The notes under the pieces are model-generated. The model did not search any database, was not told the origin of the DNA, and saw only the letters and a list, made by a program, of their open reading frames with translations. Shown piece by piece: positions 23,839 through 32,810 of a DNA stretch of 64,000 bases. Where the stretch lies: assembly GCF_017963645.1 (NCBI RefSeq), contig NZ_JAGMWN010000001.1:806001-870000 (forward strand). The letters run 5' to 3'. Each line of letters starts with the position of its first letter. Position 1 is the stretch's first letter. The DNA is from Marivibrio halodurans. GTDB lineage: Bacteria; Pseudomonadota; Alphaproteobacteria; UBA8366; Aestuariispiraceae. Made by a program: the position numbers and the translations under genes.

Positions 23839-25494
23839 GTGAATAATTTCATGGATATGGTCAAGAACCTGGGGGCCGCCCGGCTGAGCGTGATCGCCGG
23901 CACGGCGGTCCTGGTGCTCGGCTTCTTCATCTTCCTGGCAACGCGCGTGACCACGCCGGAAATGGCGATGTTGTATGGCGAGTTGTCCGAAGCGGATTCC
24001 AACCGCATCGTCACCCAGCTCTCGCAACAGAACACTCCCTTCGAGCTACGCCAAAGCGGCCAGCAGATCTGGGTCCCGCGCGAACAGGTGGGGGAACTGC
24101 GGCTCGCGATGGCCGGTCAGGGTGTCGGTGGCTCGCTCGTCGGCTACGAGATTTTCGACCGCGACCAATCTCTCGGCCAATCCAGTTTCGTGCAGGAGGT
24201 CAATCGATTGCGTGCCTTGGAAGGCGAGTTGGCGCGCACCATCACCTCCCTCGCCTCCGTGCGGGGATCGCGCGTTCATCTGGTCCTGCCCCGGCGCGAA
24301 CTCTTCAGCCGGGATACACAGGAGCCGACGGCCTCCATCGTCTTGAAGATGGCCGGCGCCCAGCGCCTGGACAACGACCAGATCGCCGCGATCCAGCATC
24401 TCGTCGCCACCGCCGTTCCCCGTCTGCGGCCGACCAACATCTCGATCGTCGACGATCGGGGCACCCTGCTCCACGGGGGCGGGGAGGAAGAAGGCGGTCC
24501 CGGTCTGTCCGCCGACAATGCCGCTGAAATGCGTCAGCATTACGAAACCCGTCTGGCGCGGCGCGTGACGGAACTTCTGGAACGAACGGTGGGCTTCGGC
24601 AAGGTCCGGGTCGAGGTCCGCGCCGACATGGATTTCAGTCAGGTCGTCAGCAATTCCGAGACCTTCGATCCGACCGGCCAGGTGCTTCGGTCGTCCGAGA
24701 CGGTCGAGGAAAGCTCCAGTTCCCAGGAAGCCGGCGAGGATACCGTTACCGTCGGCAACAATTTGCCGGATGCGGCCGCCCTCGACGGCGGCGCGGGCGG
24801 AGGGGCGAGCGAACAGCAGTCCCGTACCGAGGAACGCAGCAATTTCGAGATTTCGAAGACCCAGACCAACCGCGTCTCCGCGCCCGGGCGGGTCGAACGC
24901 CTTTCGGTCGCGGTTCTGGTGGACGGCCTCTATCCCGAGGGAGAAGACGGCCAGACGCAATATGAACAGCGCCCGGATCAACAGATGCAGCAGTTGGAAT
25001 CCCTGGTACGCTCCGCCGTCGGCTTCGATGCCGCGCGCGGCGACGCGCTGGAATTGGTGAACATGCAGTTCGCCGAATTGCCGGTCGACGTCACCGACGA
25101 TTCCGACAGGACCTTCTTCGGTTTCACCACGTCCGACATGCGCCGGATCGTGGAGTTGCTTGTCCTCGGCGTCCTCGGCATCCTGATCGTGCTGCTGGTG
25201 GTCCGGCCGCTCTTGACCAAGGTGTTCGAGGCCGCGCCGAGCAGCGCCACGGCCGACGCCGAAAGCGACACCCATATGATCACCGATCAATCCGGCGGCG
25301 GTGGTCATGGCGAGGTCGGGCTGCCGGCCACGTTGGGCGAGGATCATGAAGGGTTCGACTCGATGATCGACATCGCCCATATCGAAGGGCGGGTAAAGGC
25401 GTCCTCGATGAAGAAGATCGGCGAGATCATCGAGAAGCATCCGGAGGAGGCGGTCGCCATCCTCCGGAACTGGATGTATCAGGACGCCAACTGA
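23839..25494 (+). CDS. fliF: Flagellar M-ring protein FliF
   Basis: 551 residues starting at GTG 23839 (MNNFMDMVKNL). FliF forms the MS ring in the inner membrane. Two membrane helices flank a large periplasmic part: about residues 16-36 (VIAGTAVLVLGFFIFLATRV) and 434-456. The periplasmic part has VVTQ-type YscJ motifs, with ELARTITSLASVRGSRVHLV and TNISIVDDRGTLLHG. The C-terminal cytoplasmic tail that binds FliG ends VEGRVKASSMKKIGEIIEKH then EAVAILRNWMYQDAN. It begins the fliF-fliG-fliH-fliN-motA-flbD-flhA-flhF-flhG gene run. Confidence 0.96.
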   Translation: MNNFMDMVKNLGAARLSVIAGTAVLVLGFFIFLATRVTTPEMAMLYGELSEADSNRIVTQLSQQNTPFELRQSGQQIWVPREQVGELRLAMAGQGVGGSLVGYEIFDRDQSLGQSSFVQEVNRLRALEGELARTITSLASVRGSRVHLVLPRRELFSRDTQEPTASIVLKMAGAQRLDNDQIAAIQHLVATAVPRLRPTNISIVDDRGTLLHGGGEEEGGPGLSADNAAEMRQHYETRLARRVTELLERTVGFGKVRVEVRADMDFSQVVSNSETFDPTGQVLRSSETVEESSSSQEAGEDTVTVGNNLPDAAALDGGAGGGASEQQSRTEERSNFEISKTQTNRVSAPGRVERLSVAVLVDGLYPEGEDGQTQYEQRPDQQMQQLESLVRSAVGFDAARGDALELVNMQFAELPVDVTDDSDRTFFGFTTSDMRRIVELLVLGVLGILIVLLVVRPLLTKVFEAAPSSATADAESDTHMITDQSGGGGHGEVGLPATLGEDHEGFDSMIDIAHIEGRVKASSMKKIGEIIEKHPEEAVAILRNWMYQDAN

Positions 25495-25714
25495 CGCCGG
25501 CCGCGATCCGATCGGCGGTGGTTAGCGACGACGGCGAATGCCGGTGGGGCGCCCGGCGGGCGGCATTGAGCTTCCCGCCGGAATCGTGGCTTGGTTGCGC
25601 GTCCCGCTCCCGGCATTGTCCGGTCGGTGAACTTTGGGAGCGTTATCCCGGATCGGTCACCGGATAGGCCGGGCCGACCGGAATCGCGCTTTGGAATGGC
25701 GCACGGATGAGATC

Positions 25715-26731
25715 ATGCGGGTACGCGACGATTTCAGAAGCCTGACCGGCCCGGAGAAGGCCTCGATCATGATTCTCGCCATCGGCGAGGATAACGCCGT
25801 GAAGCTGTTCAGCCATATGGACGACGAGGAGATCAAGGAAATCTCCCAGACCATGGCGAACCTCGGCAATGTCAGCTCTAACCTCGTCGAGCGGCTGTTC
25901 GTCGAATTCGCGGAACAGATTTCCTCGACCGGCTCCCTGGTCGGCTCCTACGAATCAACCGAACGCTTGCTGGCCAAGGCGCTCGATCCGGACAAGGTTT
26001 CCTCCATCATGGAGGAAATCCGCGGTCCCGCCGGCCGGACCATGTGGGACAAGCTGGCGAACGTGAACGAGGTGGTGCTCGCCAACTATCTGAAGAACGA
26101 ATACCCGCAAACGGTCGCGGTGGTCCTGTCCAAGATCAAGCCGGACCATGCGAGCCGGGTGCTCGGCGCGTTGCCCGAAAGCTTCGCGATGGAAGTCATC
26201 ATGCGCATGCTGCGCATGGAGGCGGTGCAGAAGGAGGTTCTCGACGATGTCGAGCGCACGTTGCGCAACGAGTTCATGACTAACCTCGCCCGCACCGCGC
26301 GCCGCGACAGCCATGAGATGATGGCGGACATCTTCAACAGCCTCGACCGCAACACCGAGAACCGCTTCATGACCCTGCTGGAGGAGCGCAACCGGGACTC
26401 GGCGGAGAAGATCAAGGCGCTGATGTTCACCTTCGAGGACTTGCAGAAACTCGACCCAGGCGGGGTGCAGACGCTGCTGCGCAACGTGGACAAGGACAAG
26501 CTCGGCATCGCGCTAAAGGGCGCGTCGGAACAGATCAAGGACCTGTTCTTCTCGAACATGTCGGAGCGCGCGGCGAAGATCCTGAAGGAGGATATGTCGG
26601 CGATGGGCGCGGTGCGCCTGCGCGACGTGGACGAAGCGCAAATGGACATGGTCAATCTCGCCAAGGACCTGGCGGCGAAGGGCGAGATCATAATTTCCGA
26701 GGGCGGCGCCGAGGACGAGCTTATCTACTAG
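25715..26731 (+). CDS. fliG: Flagellar motor switch protein FliG
   Basis: 338 residues from ATG 25715 ([20 protein letters not shown]); the frame is open to 25634. FliG binds the MS ring and generates torque with MotA. Motifs include the EHPQ-like site as EYPQ ([20 protein letters not shown]). The C-terminal charged torque helix region has [20 protein letters not shown] and [20 protein letters not shown]. It follows fliF by 220 bases. Between it and fliH is a short tandem repeat (26735-26794). Confidence 0.96.
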   Translation: MRVRDDFRSLTGPEKASIMILAIGEDNAVKLFSHMDDEEIKEISQTMANLGNVSSNLVERLFVEFAEQISSTGSLVGSYESTERLLAKALDPDKVSSIMEEIRGPAGRTMWDKLANVNEVVLANYLKNEYPQTVAVVLSKIKPDHASRVLGALPESFAMEVIMRMLRMEAVQKEVLDDVERTLRNEFMTNLARTARRDSHEMMADIFNSLDRNTENRFMTLLEERNRDSAEKIKALMFTFEDLQKLDPGGVQTLLRNVDKDKLGIALKGASEQIKDLFFSNMSERAAKILKEDMSAMGAVRLRDVDEAQMDMVNLAKDLAAKGEIIISEGGAEDELIY

Positions 26732-26734
26732 CCG

Positions 26735-26794
26735 CCCCTGGATGTAGCGCCCCGGGATGTAACGCCCCTGGGGCGTACGCCCCCTGGGTGATCA
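26735..26794 (+). repeat. Four imperfect 15-bp tandem repeats between fliG and fliH
   Basis: Units CCCCTGGATGTAGCG, CCCCGGGATGTAACG, CCCCTGGGGCGTACG and CCCCCTGGGTGATCA follow each other without gaps, starting four bases after the fliG stop. The junction of the third and fourth makes a perfect 14-base palindrome GGGGCGTACGCCCC (26770-26783). It may fold in the mRNA and affect processing or coupling between fliG and fliH. Confidence 0.75.
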
Positions 26795-26884
26795 TGGGCG
26801 GCCACGGGAGAACCCATGGCGCCCTGTTTCAGGTTTCAGGAACGCGCCCCGGAACGGCGGCGCGAGACGAGGATCGGATAAAGC

Positions 26885-27826
26885 GTGGCGACGAAGTACA
26901 AGCCCTTCCTGTTCGACCGCGACTTCGACGAGATCGATGCCGCGCGCGCGCGGCGCCCCCATCCGGCGAATACGGACGGCGGCGCGAACGCGGATGCGAC
27001 CTCGGCCGAGACCGATGCGGCCGAGACCGAGGAGCCGGAAGAGCCACCCGCCCCGACCTATAGCGAGGAGGAACTGGAGTCCGCCAAGACCTTCGCCTTC
27101 GAGGACGGTCGGCGCGAGGGGTTGGAAGCCGGCCGCAAGGAAGTTCAGGACGATGTCGAGGCCCAGGCCGTCGAGGCGCTGGAAACGCTGGCCGAAGGGC
27201 TGACTCCGCTGTTCGAGCAGCAGCGCTTGGCGCATGAACGTGCCAGCGCGCTGATGGCCCGGATCGCGCGGGACATCTTCGCGCATCTGATGCCCGCCTA
27301 TGTCGAGCGTCACGGCGAGGAGGAAGTCGTCGCCCTGGTGCGCGACGCGGTCGCGACGCTGCAGGATGTCGGCAAGCTGACCGTGCGGGTCGACGAGACC
27401 GTGCGCGACCGTCTCGCCGAACGGTTGGAGCCGCTGGTGCGGCAGGCCGGCTTCGACGGCAAGCTCGCCGTCATCGGCGACCCCGCCATGGGCCGATCCG
27501 ACGCGGCCGTCGATTGGGGCACCGGCGGAGCCGAACGGCGCTATCCCGCGATATGGGCCGATATTGAAACCGCCATCGCCCGCGCGATCGAAGGGTTGGA
27601 GCCCGACGACAGCGGGGATGAGCCGGACTCGCCCGAAGAGCGCGACGAAAGCGGTGAGAAGGATGAAGATGTCGGAACCAGCCGCGCGGCGACGCACGAC
27701 GGGCCCGAGGCCGGCGCAGCGGACGAAGGCGGCGATCGAATGACGGACACGGACACACGGGCGCCGGACGGCGCGCCCCCCACGGACGAACGCGCCGGCG
27801 ATGGGCCGGCGGACGACGAGCGCTGA
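26885..27826 (+). CDS. fliH: Flagellar assembly protein FliH (FlbE-like)
   Basis: 313 residues from GTG 26885 (MATKYKPFLFDRDFDE). FliH regulates the export ATPase FliI and tethers it to the C ring. The N-terminal sequence with FLFDRDFDE is typical of alphaproteobacterial FliH/FlbE. An acidic Ala/Glu stretch (residues 30-70) leads to the helical part AKTFAFEDGRREGLEAGRKE and the conserved region around ERHGEEEVVALVRDAVATL. The last 85 residues or so are a Glu/Asp/Gly-rich low-complexity tail. The partners fliI and fliJ are not in the window. It sits between fliG and fliN. Confidence 0.88.
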   Translation: MATKYKPFLFDRDFDEIDAARARRPHPANTDGGANADATSAETDAAETEEPEEPPAPTYSEEELESAKTFAFEDGRREGLEAGRKEVQDDVEAQAVEALETLAEGLTPLFEQQRLAHERASALMARIARDIFAHLMPAYVERHGEEEVVALVRDAVATLQDVGKLTVRVDETVRDRLAERLEPLVRQAGFDGKLAVIGDPAMGRSDAAVDWGTGGAERRYPAIWADIETAIARAIEGLEPDDSGDEPDSPEERDESGEKDEDVGTSRAATHDGPEAGAADEGGDRMTDTDTRAPDGAPPTDERAGDGPADDER

Positions 27827-27841
27827 TCAGGAGGGCGCGAC

Positions 27842-28276
27842 ATGGCCGATGAGAACGATACCGGCGAGGACGAAGCGGCACCCGAAGGGGGCGGCGACGG
27901 TAATGCCGCCGCCGGCGGCGAGCGGGAACCGCGCGGCAATGCGGGCGGCGGGTTCAATCTCCAGGAACTCGACAGCCAGGAGCAGGCCAGCGACTATCCC
28001 ACCGATTTGAGCGGACCCACGGGCGCGCGCGATTTGGAAGCGGTCTACGAGATTCCGGTTCAGGTGTCCGCCGTGCTGGGCAAGTCGAGCATGCAGGTGA
28101 GCAATCTCCTGAAACTTGGACGCGGCGCGGTGGTGGAACTCGACCGCAAGGTCGGCGAGGCGATCGACATCTATGTCAACAACCGCCTTGTCGCGCGCGG
28201 GGAAGTGGTCGTGGTGGACGACAAGCTGGGCGTCACCATGACGGAAATCATCAAGTCGGATAAGTCCCCGACCTGA
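27842..28276 (+). CDS. fliN: Flagellar motor switch protein FliN
   Basis: 144 residues. The C-terminal SpoA domain (about 70-140) reads VYEIPVQVSAVLGKSSMQVS then LLKLGRGAVVELDRKVGEAI and ends VTMTEIIKS, the FliN signature. The first 60 residues are acidic and Gly/Ala-rich, a common alphaproteobacterial extension. FliN forms the bottom of the C ring with FliM and binds FliH. It starts 15 bases after fliH with GGAGGGCGCGAC as ribosome binding site. fliM is not in this window. Confidence 0.95.
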   Translation: MADENDTGEDEAAPEGGGDGNAAAGGEREPRGNAGGGFNLQELDSQEQASDYPTDLSGPTGARDLEAVYEIPVQVSAVLGKSSMQVSNLLKLGRGAVVELDRKVGEAIDIYVNNRLVARGEVVVVDDKLGVTMTEIIKSDKSPT

Positions 28277-28325
28277 GGCGACGGCGCGGCCGAACCGGCG
28301 GCAGAGGGAAAGACGACGCGAAACG

Positions 28326-29156
28326 ATGGCGAGCGAAGCAGAGGATGGGCCGCGGCGGCCCCTGACCCAGCCGACGACCCGCACGGCGATCGATGTCGCG
28401 ACCCTGGGCGGCATGATCGCGGCCGCGGGCCTAATCGGCATGGCGATCCTGCTCGGCGGGTCGCCGACGGCCTTCCTCGACCTGCCCTCGGTCCTGATCG
28501 TGATCGGCGGGACGTTGGGCGTGACCACGGCCTGCTACTCGCTCAAGGACATGGGCGGGGCGGGCAAGACGGTGATGCGCACGATCCTGCGCGCGCACGA
28601 CAATCCAAGCGAGGCGGCGGTCCAGTTGCTCCAACTCTCCCAAATCGGGCGCCACAAGGGCACGCTCGCGCTGCAGAACTATCTGGTGGCGCTGGAGGAC
28701 AGCCCCATGCTGCATCAGGGCCTGCAGATGGCAATCGACGGCACGCCGGCCGAGGAGGTGGAACGGATCATGCGCCGGGAGGTGCAATCGATCGCCCAGC
28801 GCCAGAGCCGCAGCGTCGCGATCCTGCGCAAGGCGGCCGAGATTTCACCGGCGATGGGCTTGATCGGCACGCTGGTGGGGTTGATCCAGATGCTGGGCAA
28901 TCTGGACGACCCCAGTACCATCGGCCCCTCGATGGCGGTGGCGCTGCTGACGACCTTCTACGGCGCGCTGCTGGCGAACGTGGTCTTCACGCCGCTCGCC
29001 TCCAAGATGGAGCGCAACGCGGCCGAGGACATGCTGGTGAACCACATGCACGTCATGGCCACCGCCTCCATCGCGCGGCAGGAGAACCCACGCCGGCTGG
29101 AGATGCTACTGAATACCATCCTGCCTCCGTCGGAGCGGGTGGACTATTTCGGATAA
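28326..29156 (+). CDS. motA: MotA-type flagellar stator protein
   Basis: 276 residues of the MotA/PomA proton- or ion-channel family. Two N-terminal membrane helices lie at about 25-45 and 50-68 (VLIVIGGTLGVTT) and two C-terminal ones at about 180-200 and 212-235. A cytoplasmic loop rich in charge (EEVERIMRREVQSIAQRQSR) would touch FliG. Conserved prolines are in ISPAMGLIGTLVGLI and NVVFTPLASKM. The partner motB is not adjacent or anywhere in the window. The short PomA-like form and its location inside the fliN-flbD operon are notable. Confidence 0.9.
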   Translation: MASEAEDGPRRPLTQPTTRTAIDVATLGGMIAAAGLIGMAILLGGSPTAFLDLPSVLIVIGGTLGVTTACYSLKDMGGAGKTVMRTILRAHDNPSEAAVQLLQLSQIGRHKGTLALQNYLVALEDSPMLHQGLQMAIDGTPAEEVERIMRREVQSIAQRQSRSVAILRKAAEISPAMGLIGTLVGLIQMLGNLDDPSTIGPSMAVALLTTFYGALLANVVFTPLASKMERNAAEDMLVNHMHVMATASIARQENPRRLEMLLNTILPPSERVDYFG

Positions 29157-29179
29157 TCGGTACACGGAACCTTTAAACG

Positions 29180-30580
29180 ATGAGACTGCTGATTATCGGA
29201 ACCCTGGAAGGCCATCTGACCGAGGCCAGCCAGATCGCGCTGAAACGCGGCGCGAAGGTTCAGACGGTCGATGCCGTCGATGCGGGCCTGGATCTATTGC
29301 GCCAGGGCAAGGGCGCCGATCTCTGCCTGATCGACGTGCGCCTCAATATCGAAAGGCTGGTGAAGGCCCTGAACGCGGAGCGCATCAGCGTTCCCGTGGT
29401 CGCCTGCGGGATCGAGGGCACGGAGGCAGAGGCCGCCGTCAAGGCGATCGAGGCGGGCGCCAAGGAATATATCCCCCTGCCCCCCGACCCCGACATGATC
29501 GCCGCCGTGCTGGAGGCCGTGGCGGAGGAAAGCAGCACCGTCATCCACCGCGACCCCGCGACGATCAAGGTGCTGAAACTGGCGGAGCAGATCGCGCCCA
29601 GCGACGCTTCCGTGCTGATCACGGGCGAATCCGGCACCGGCAAGGAGGTGATGGCCCGTCATCTGCACGCGCGCAGCAAGCGCGCCTCGGCCGCCTTCGT
29701 CGCGCTGAACTGCGCCGCCATCCCGGAGAACCTGCTGGAAAGCGAACTGTTCGGCCATGAGAAGGGTGCCTTCTCCGGCGCCGTCGCGCGACGCATCGGC
29801 AAGTTCGAGGAGGCGCACGGCGGAACCCTTCTCCTCGACGAGGTGAGCGAGATGGACCCGCGCCTGCAGGCGAAGCTGCTGCGCGCGTTGCAGGAGCGCG
29901 AGATAGACCGCGTCGGCGGCTCCAAGCCGGTAAAGGTGGATGTGCGCATCCTGGCGACGTCGAACCGCAATCTCCAGAAGGCGGTGAAGGACGGCGATTT
30001 CCGGGAGGACCTCTATTTCCGCCTAAACGTCGTCAATCTCCGCCTGCCCTCCTTGCGGGAGCGGCGCCAGGACATCCCCGTCCTGGCCCGGCATTTCGCG
30101 AAGAAGTACAGTGAGAGCAACGGCCTGCCCGACCGCCCTCTCGGCGCGGAGGCGATGCGCCGGCTGGAGGCCTATGACTGGCCCGGCAATGTGCGCGAAC
30201 TGGAGAACGCCATGCACCGCGCCGTCCTGCTGGCGGGGGGCGAGGAGATCGGCGAGGAAGCGATTCTGCTGACCGAGGACGAGACGCTGGACGCCGTCAT
30301 GCCGGAGAGCGGCGGCGGGACGCGCGCGGCCGCCCCGGATGAGCATGATGGGATCGAGGACGAAGCCGGGCCGGCGGGCGAGAAGCTGGTGGGCAAGACG
30401 GTGGCGGAAGTCGAACGCGCGTTGATCATCGACACGCTCGACCATTGCCTGGGCAATCGGACGCACGCGGCGAACATCCTCGGTATCTCGATCCGCACGC
30501 TGCGCAACAAGCTGAAGCAGTACACCGAGGAAGGCTTCTCCGTGCCCTTGCCCCGCGAATCGGAGCATCGTAGCGCCTGA
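29180..30580 (+). CDS. flbD: Sigma-54 dependent activator FlbD
   Basis: 466 residues: receiver-like domain (1-115), AAA+ sigma-54 activator domain (about 120-360) and C-terminal helix-turn-helix with TRTHAANILGISIRTLRNKL. Walker A is GESGTGKE (149-156). The sigma-54 contact loop reads GAFSGA (196-201) instead of GAFTGA. The receiver keeps Asp52 (CLIDVRL) but lacks the N-terminal acidic pair (LLIIGTLEGH) and has Leu100 where the conserved Lys is expected (YIPLPPD). FlbD in Caulobacter activates hook and filament genes at sigma-54 promoters; such promoters occur here at 14955 and 19074. Gene order fliF-fliG-fliH-fliN-flbD supports the name. Confidence 0.92.
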   Translation: MRLLIIGTLEGHLTEASQIALKRGAKVQTVDAVDAGLDLLRQGKGADLCLIDVRLNIERLVKALNAERISVPVVACGIEGTEAEAAVKAIEAGAKEYIPLPPDPDMIAAVLEAVAEESSTVIHRDPATIKVLKLAEQIAPSDASVLITGESGTGKEVMARHLHARSKRASAAFVALNCAAIPENLLESELFGHEKGAFSGAVARRIGKFEEAHGGTLLLDEVSEMDPRLQAKLLRALQEREIDRVGGSKPVKVDVRILATSNRNLQKAVKDGDFREDLYFRLNVVNLRLPSLRERRQDIPVLARHFAKKYSESNGLPDRPLGAEAMRRLEAYDWPGNVRELENAMHRAVLLAGGEEIGEEAILLTEDETLDAVMPESGGGTRAAAPDEHDGIEDEAGPAGEKLVGKTVAEVERALIIDTLDHCLGNRTHAANILGISIRTLRNKLKQYTEEGFSVPLPRESEHRSA

Positions 30581-30606
30581 CCGGCGGGGGAGCGTTCGGA
30601 AACGCC

Positions 30607-32751
30607 ATGGCGAACACGGAATCCGAGGAAGGCCAAGGCGGATCGGTCCGCCAAGTGAGCGGAGGCGGCGTCAATGCCGCCTTCGGTCGTTTCCGTTCGG
30701 CCCTGACCTCGGCGGAGTTGCTGCTACCGCTCGGCATCGTCGCCATCCTGGCGATGCTGCTGATCCCGCTGCCGACATGGCTTCTCGATATGTCGCTGGC
30801 GATCTCGATCACCTTCTCGGTCGTGATCCTGCTGACGGTGATCTTCATCGCCAGCCCGCTGGAACTGACCAGTTTCCCGACCATCCTGCTGATCGCGACG
30901 ATGCTGCGCCTCGGCCTCAACGTGGCCTCGACACGTCTGATCCTGTCGGAAGGCCATACCGGTACCGACGCCGCCGGCCGGGTGATCGAGGCTTTCGGCA
31001 GTTTCGTCGCGGGCGGCAATTACGTCATCGGCATTATCGTCTTCGGTATTCTGGTGATCATCAACTTCATCGTTATCACCAAGGGCGCGGGCCGTATCGC
31101 GGAGGTCGCCGCGCGCTTCACCCTGGACGCCATGCCGGGCAAGCAGATGGCGATCGATGCCGATCTTTCCTCCGGCTTGATCGACGAGGATCAGGCGCGC
31201 ACGCGACGCAAGGAGTTGGAGACCGAAAGCTCCTTCTTCGGTGCCATGGACGGTGCCTCGAAATTCGTACGCGGCGACGCCGTCGCCGGCCTGTTGATCA
31301 CCTTCATCAACATCATCGGCGGCATGATCATCGGCGTGGCCCAGCGCGACATGAGCTTCGGCGCGGCGGCGGAGAATTATACGCTCCTGACCATCGGCGA
31401 CGGGCTGGTCAGCCAGATTCCGGCGCTCATCGTCTCGACCGGCGCCGGCATGCTGGTGACCAAGGCCGGTGTCTCCGGCCAGACCGACAAGGCGCTATTC
31501 AGTCAGCTATCCGGCTATCCGGCGGCGATGGGGATCGCGGCCTTCCTGCTGCTGATGATGGCGGCGATCCCGGGGTTGCCGGCCTGGCCGTTCCTGATCA
31601 TGGCGGTCGCGGCCGGGGCGCTGGCCATCTATGTCAGCCGCAACGCGGCGATCGAGAGCGCCGAGCGCGAGGCCCGCGCCTTGGAAGCGGAGGATCAGGA
31701 GGCCACGGCCCCTGTGGACGAGCCGATCTCCTCCGCCCTGCAGATGGACCTGATCCGGCTGGAACTCGGCTACGGCCTCCTGCCGCTGATCAACGCCAAC
31801 GCCGATCACCGCCTGACCGACCAGATCAAGGCGCTGCGCCGTCAGATCGCGGGCGACATGGGCTTCGTCATGCCGGCCGTGCGCATCCAGGACAATCTGC
31901 AACTGCCCGCCAGCACCTATGTCATCCGCATCAAGGAGATCGAGGCCGGGCGCGGCGACCTGCGCCCCAACATGCTGATGTGCATGGACCCGAGGGGGCA
32001 GAAGATATCGCTGCCCGGCGAGGCGACGACGGAGCCCACCTTCGGCCTGCCCGCCGTTTGGGTGCAGGAGAACCAGCGCGAGGAGGCGATGTTCCGCGGC
32101 TATACCGTCGTGGACAGCGCGACCGTTATCACCACCCACCTGACCGAGTTGGTGAAGGACAACATGTCCGAGCTTCTGTCCTATGCCGAGACGCAGAAGC
32201 TCTTGGACGAACTGCCGCAATCGCAGCAGAAACTGGTAAGCGACCTGATCCCCAGCCAGTTCACCCTGGGTTCCGTGCAGCGGGTGCTCCAGAACCTGCT
32301 GTCCGAGCGCATCTCGATCCGCGACCTGCCGACGATCCTGGAAGGGCTGGCGGAGGCCGTCGGCTATACCCGCAACATGACCCAGATCACCGAGCATGTC
32401 CGCGCGCGGCTGTCCCGCCAGATATCCGACGCGAACACCAACGATTCCGGAATCGTGCCGCTCGTCACCCTCTCCCCCGCCTGGGAACAGGCATTCGTCG
32501 AGAGCATCATCGGCCAGGGCGACGACAAGCAACTCGCCATGGCGCCCTCGAAGCTCCAGGACTTCATCACCAAGGTGCGCCAGACCTTCGAGCAGCAGGC
32601 GATGGCGGGCGAGACGCCCGCCCTGCTGGTCAGCCCGCAGATCCGGCCCTATGTTCGCTCCGTGATCGAGCGATTCCGGCCGGTGACCGTGGTGCTTTCG
32701 CAGAACGAGATTCACCCGAAGGCCCGGATCAAGACGGTGGCGAGCATCTGA
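30607..32751 (+). CDS. flhA: Flagellar export gate protein FlhA
   Basis: 714 residues. FlhA is the main membrane gate of the flagellar type III secretion apparatus and docks chaperone-substrate complexes. The first 330 residues or so hold about eight membrane helices, beginning LLLPLGIVAILAMLLIPLPT. The FHIPEP-family region includes TKGAGRIAEVAARFTLDAMP then GKQMAIDADLSSGLIDEDQA and KFVRGDAVAGLLIT. The cytoplasmic domain follows (LELGYGLLPLIN; PAVWVQENQREEA) to the end VLSQNEIHPKARIKTVASI. It starts 27 bases after flbD. Confidence 0.97.
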   Translation: MANTESEEGQGGSVRQVSGGGVNAAFGRFRSALTSAELLLPLGIVAILAMLLIPLPTWLLDMSLAISITFSVVILLTVIFIASPLELTSFPTILLIATMLRLGLNVASTRLILSEGHTGTDAAGRVIEAFGSFVAGGNYVIGIIVFGILVIINFIVITKGAGRIAEVAARFTLDAMPGKQMAIDADLSSGLIDEDQARTRRKELETESSFFGAMDGASKFVRGDAVAGLLITFINIIGGMIIGVAQRDMSFGAAAENYTLLTIGDGLVSQIPALIVSTGAGMLVTKAGVSGQTDKALFSQLSGYPAAMGIAAFLLLMMAAIPGLPAWPFLIMAVAAGALAIYVSRNAAIESAEREARALEAEDQEATAPVDEPISSALQMDLIRLELGYGLLPLINANADHRLTDQIKALRRQIAGDMGFVMPAVRIQDNLQLPASTYVIRIKEIEAGRGDLRPNMLMCMDPRGQKISLPGEATTEPTFGLPAVWVQENQREEAMFRGYTVVDSATVITTHLTELVKDNMSELLSYAETQKLLDELPQSQQKLVSDLIPSQFTLGSVQRVLQNLLSERISIRDLPTILEGLAEAVGYTRNMTQITEHVRARLSRQISDANTNDSGIVPLVTLSPAWEQAFVESIIGQGDDKQLAMAPSKLQDFITKVRQTFEQQAMAGETPALLVSPQIRPYVRSVIERFRPVTVVLSQNEIHPKARIKTVASI

Positions 32752-32810
32752 TGACCTTTCCGACCCCCCTTCCGCGTTCCATCACGGACCCTGTCGGGGA
32801 CCGCTGATCC

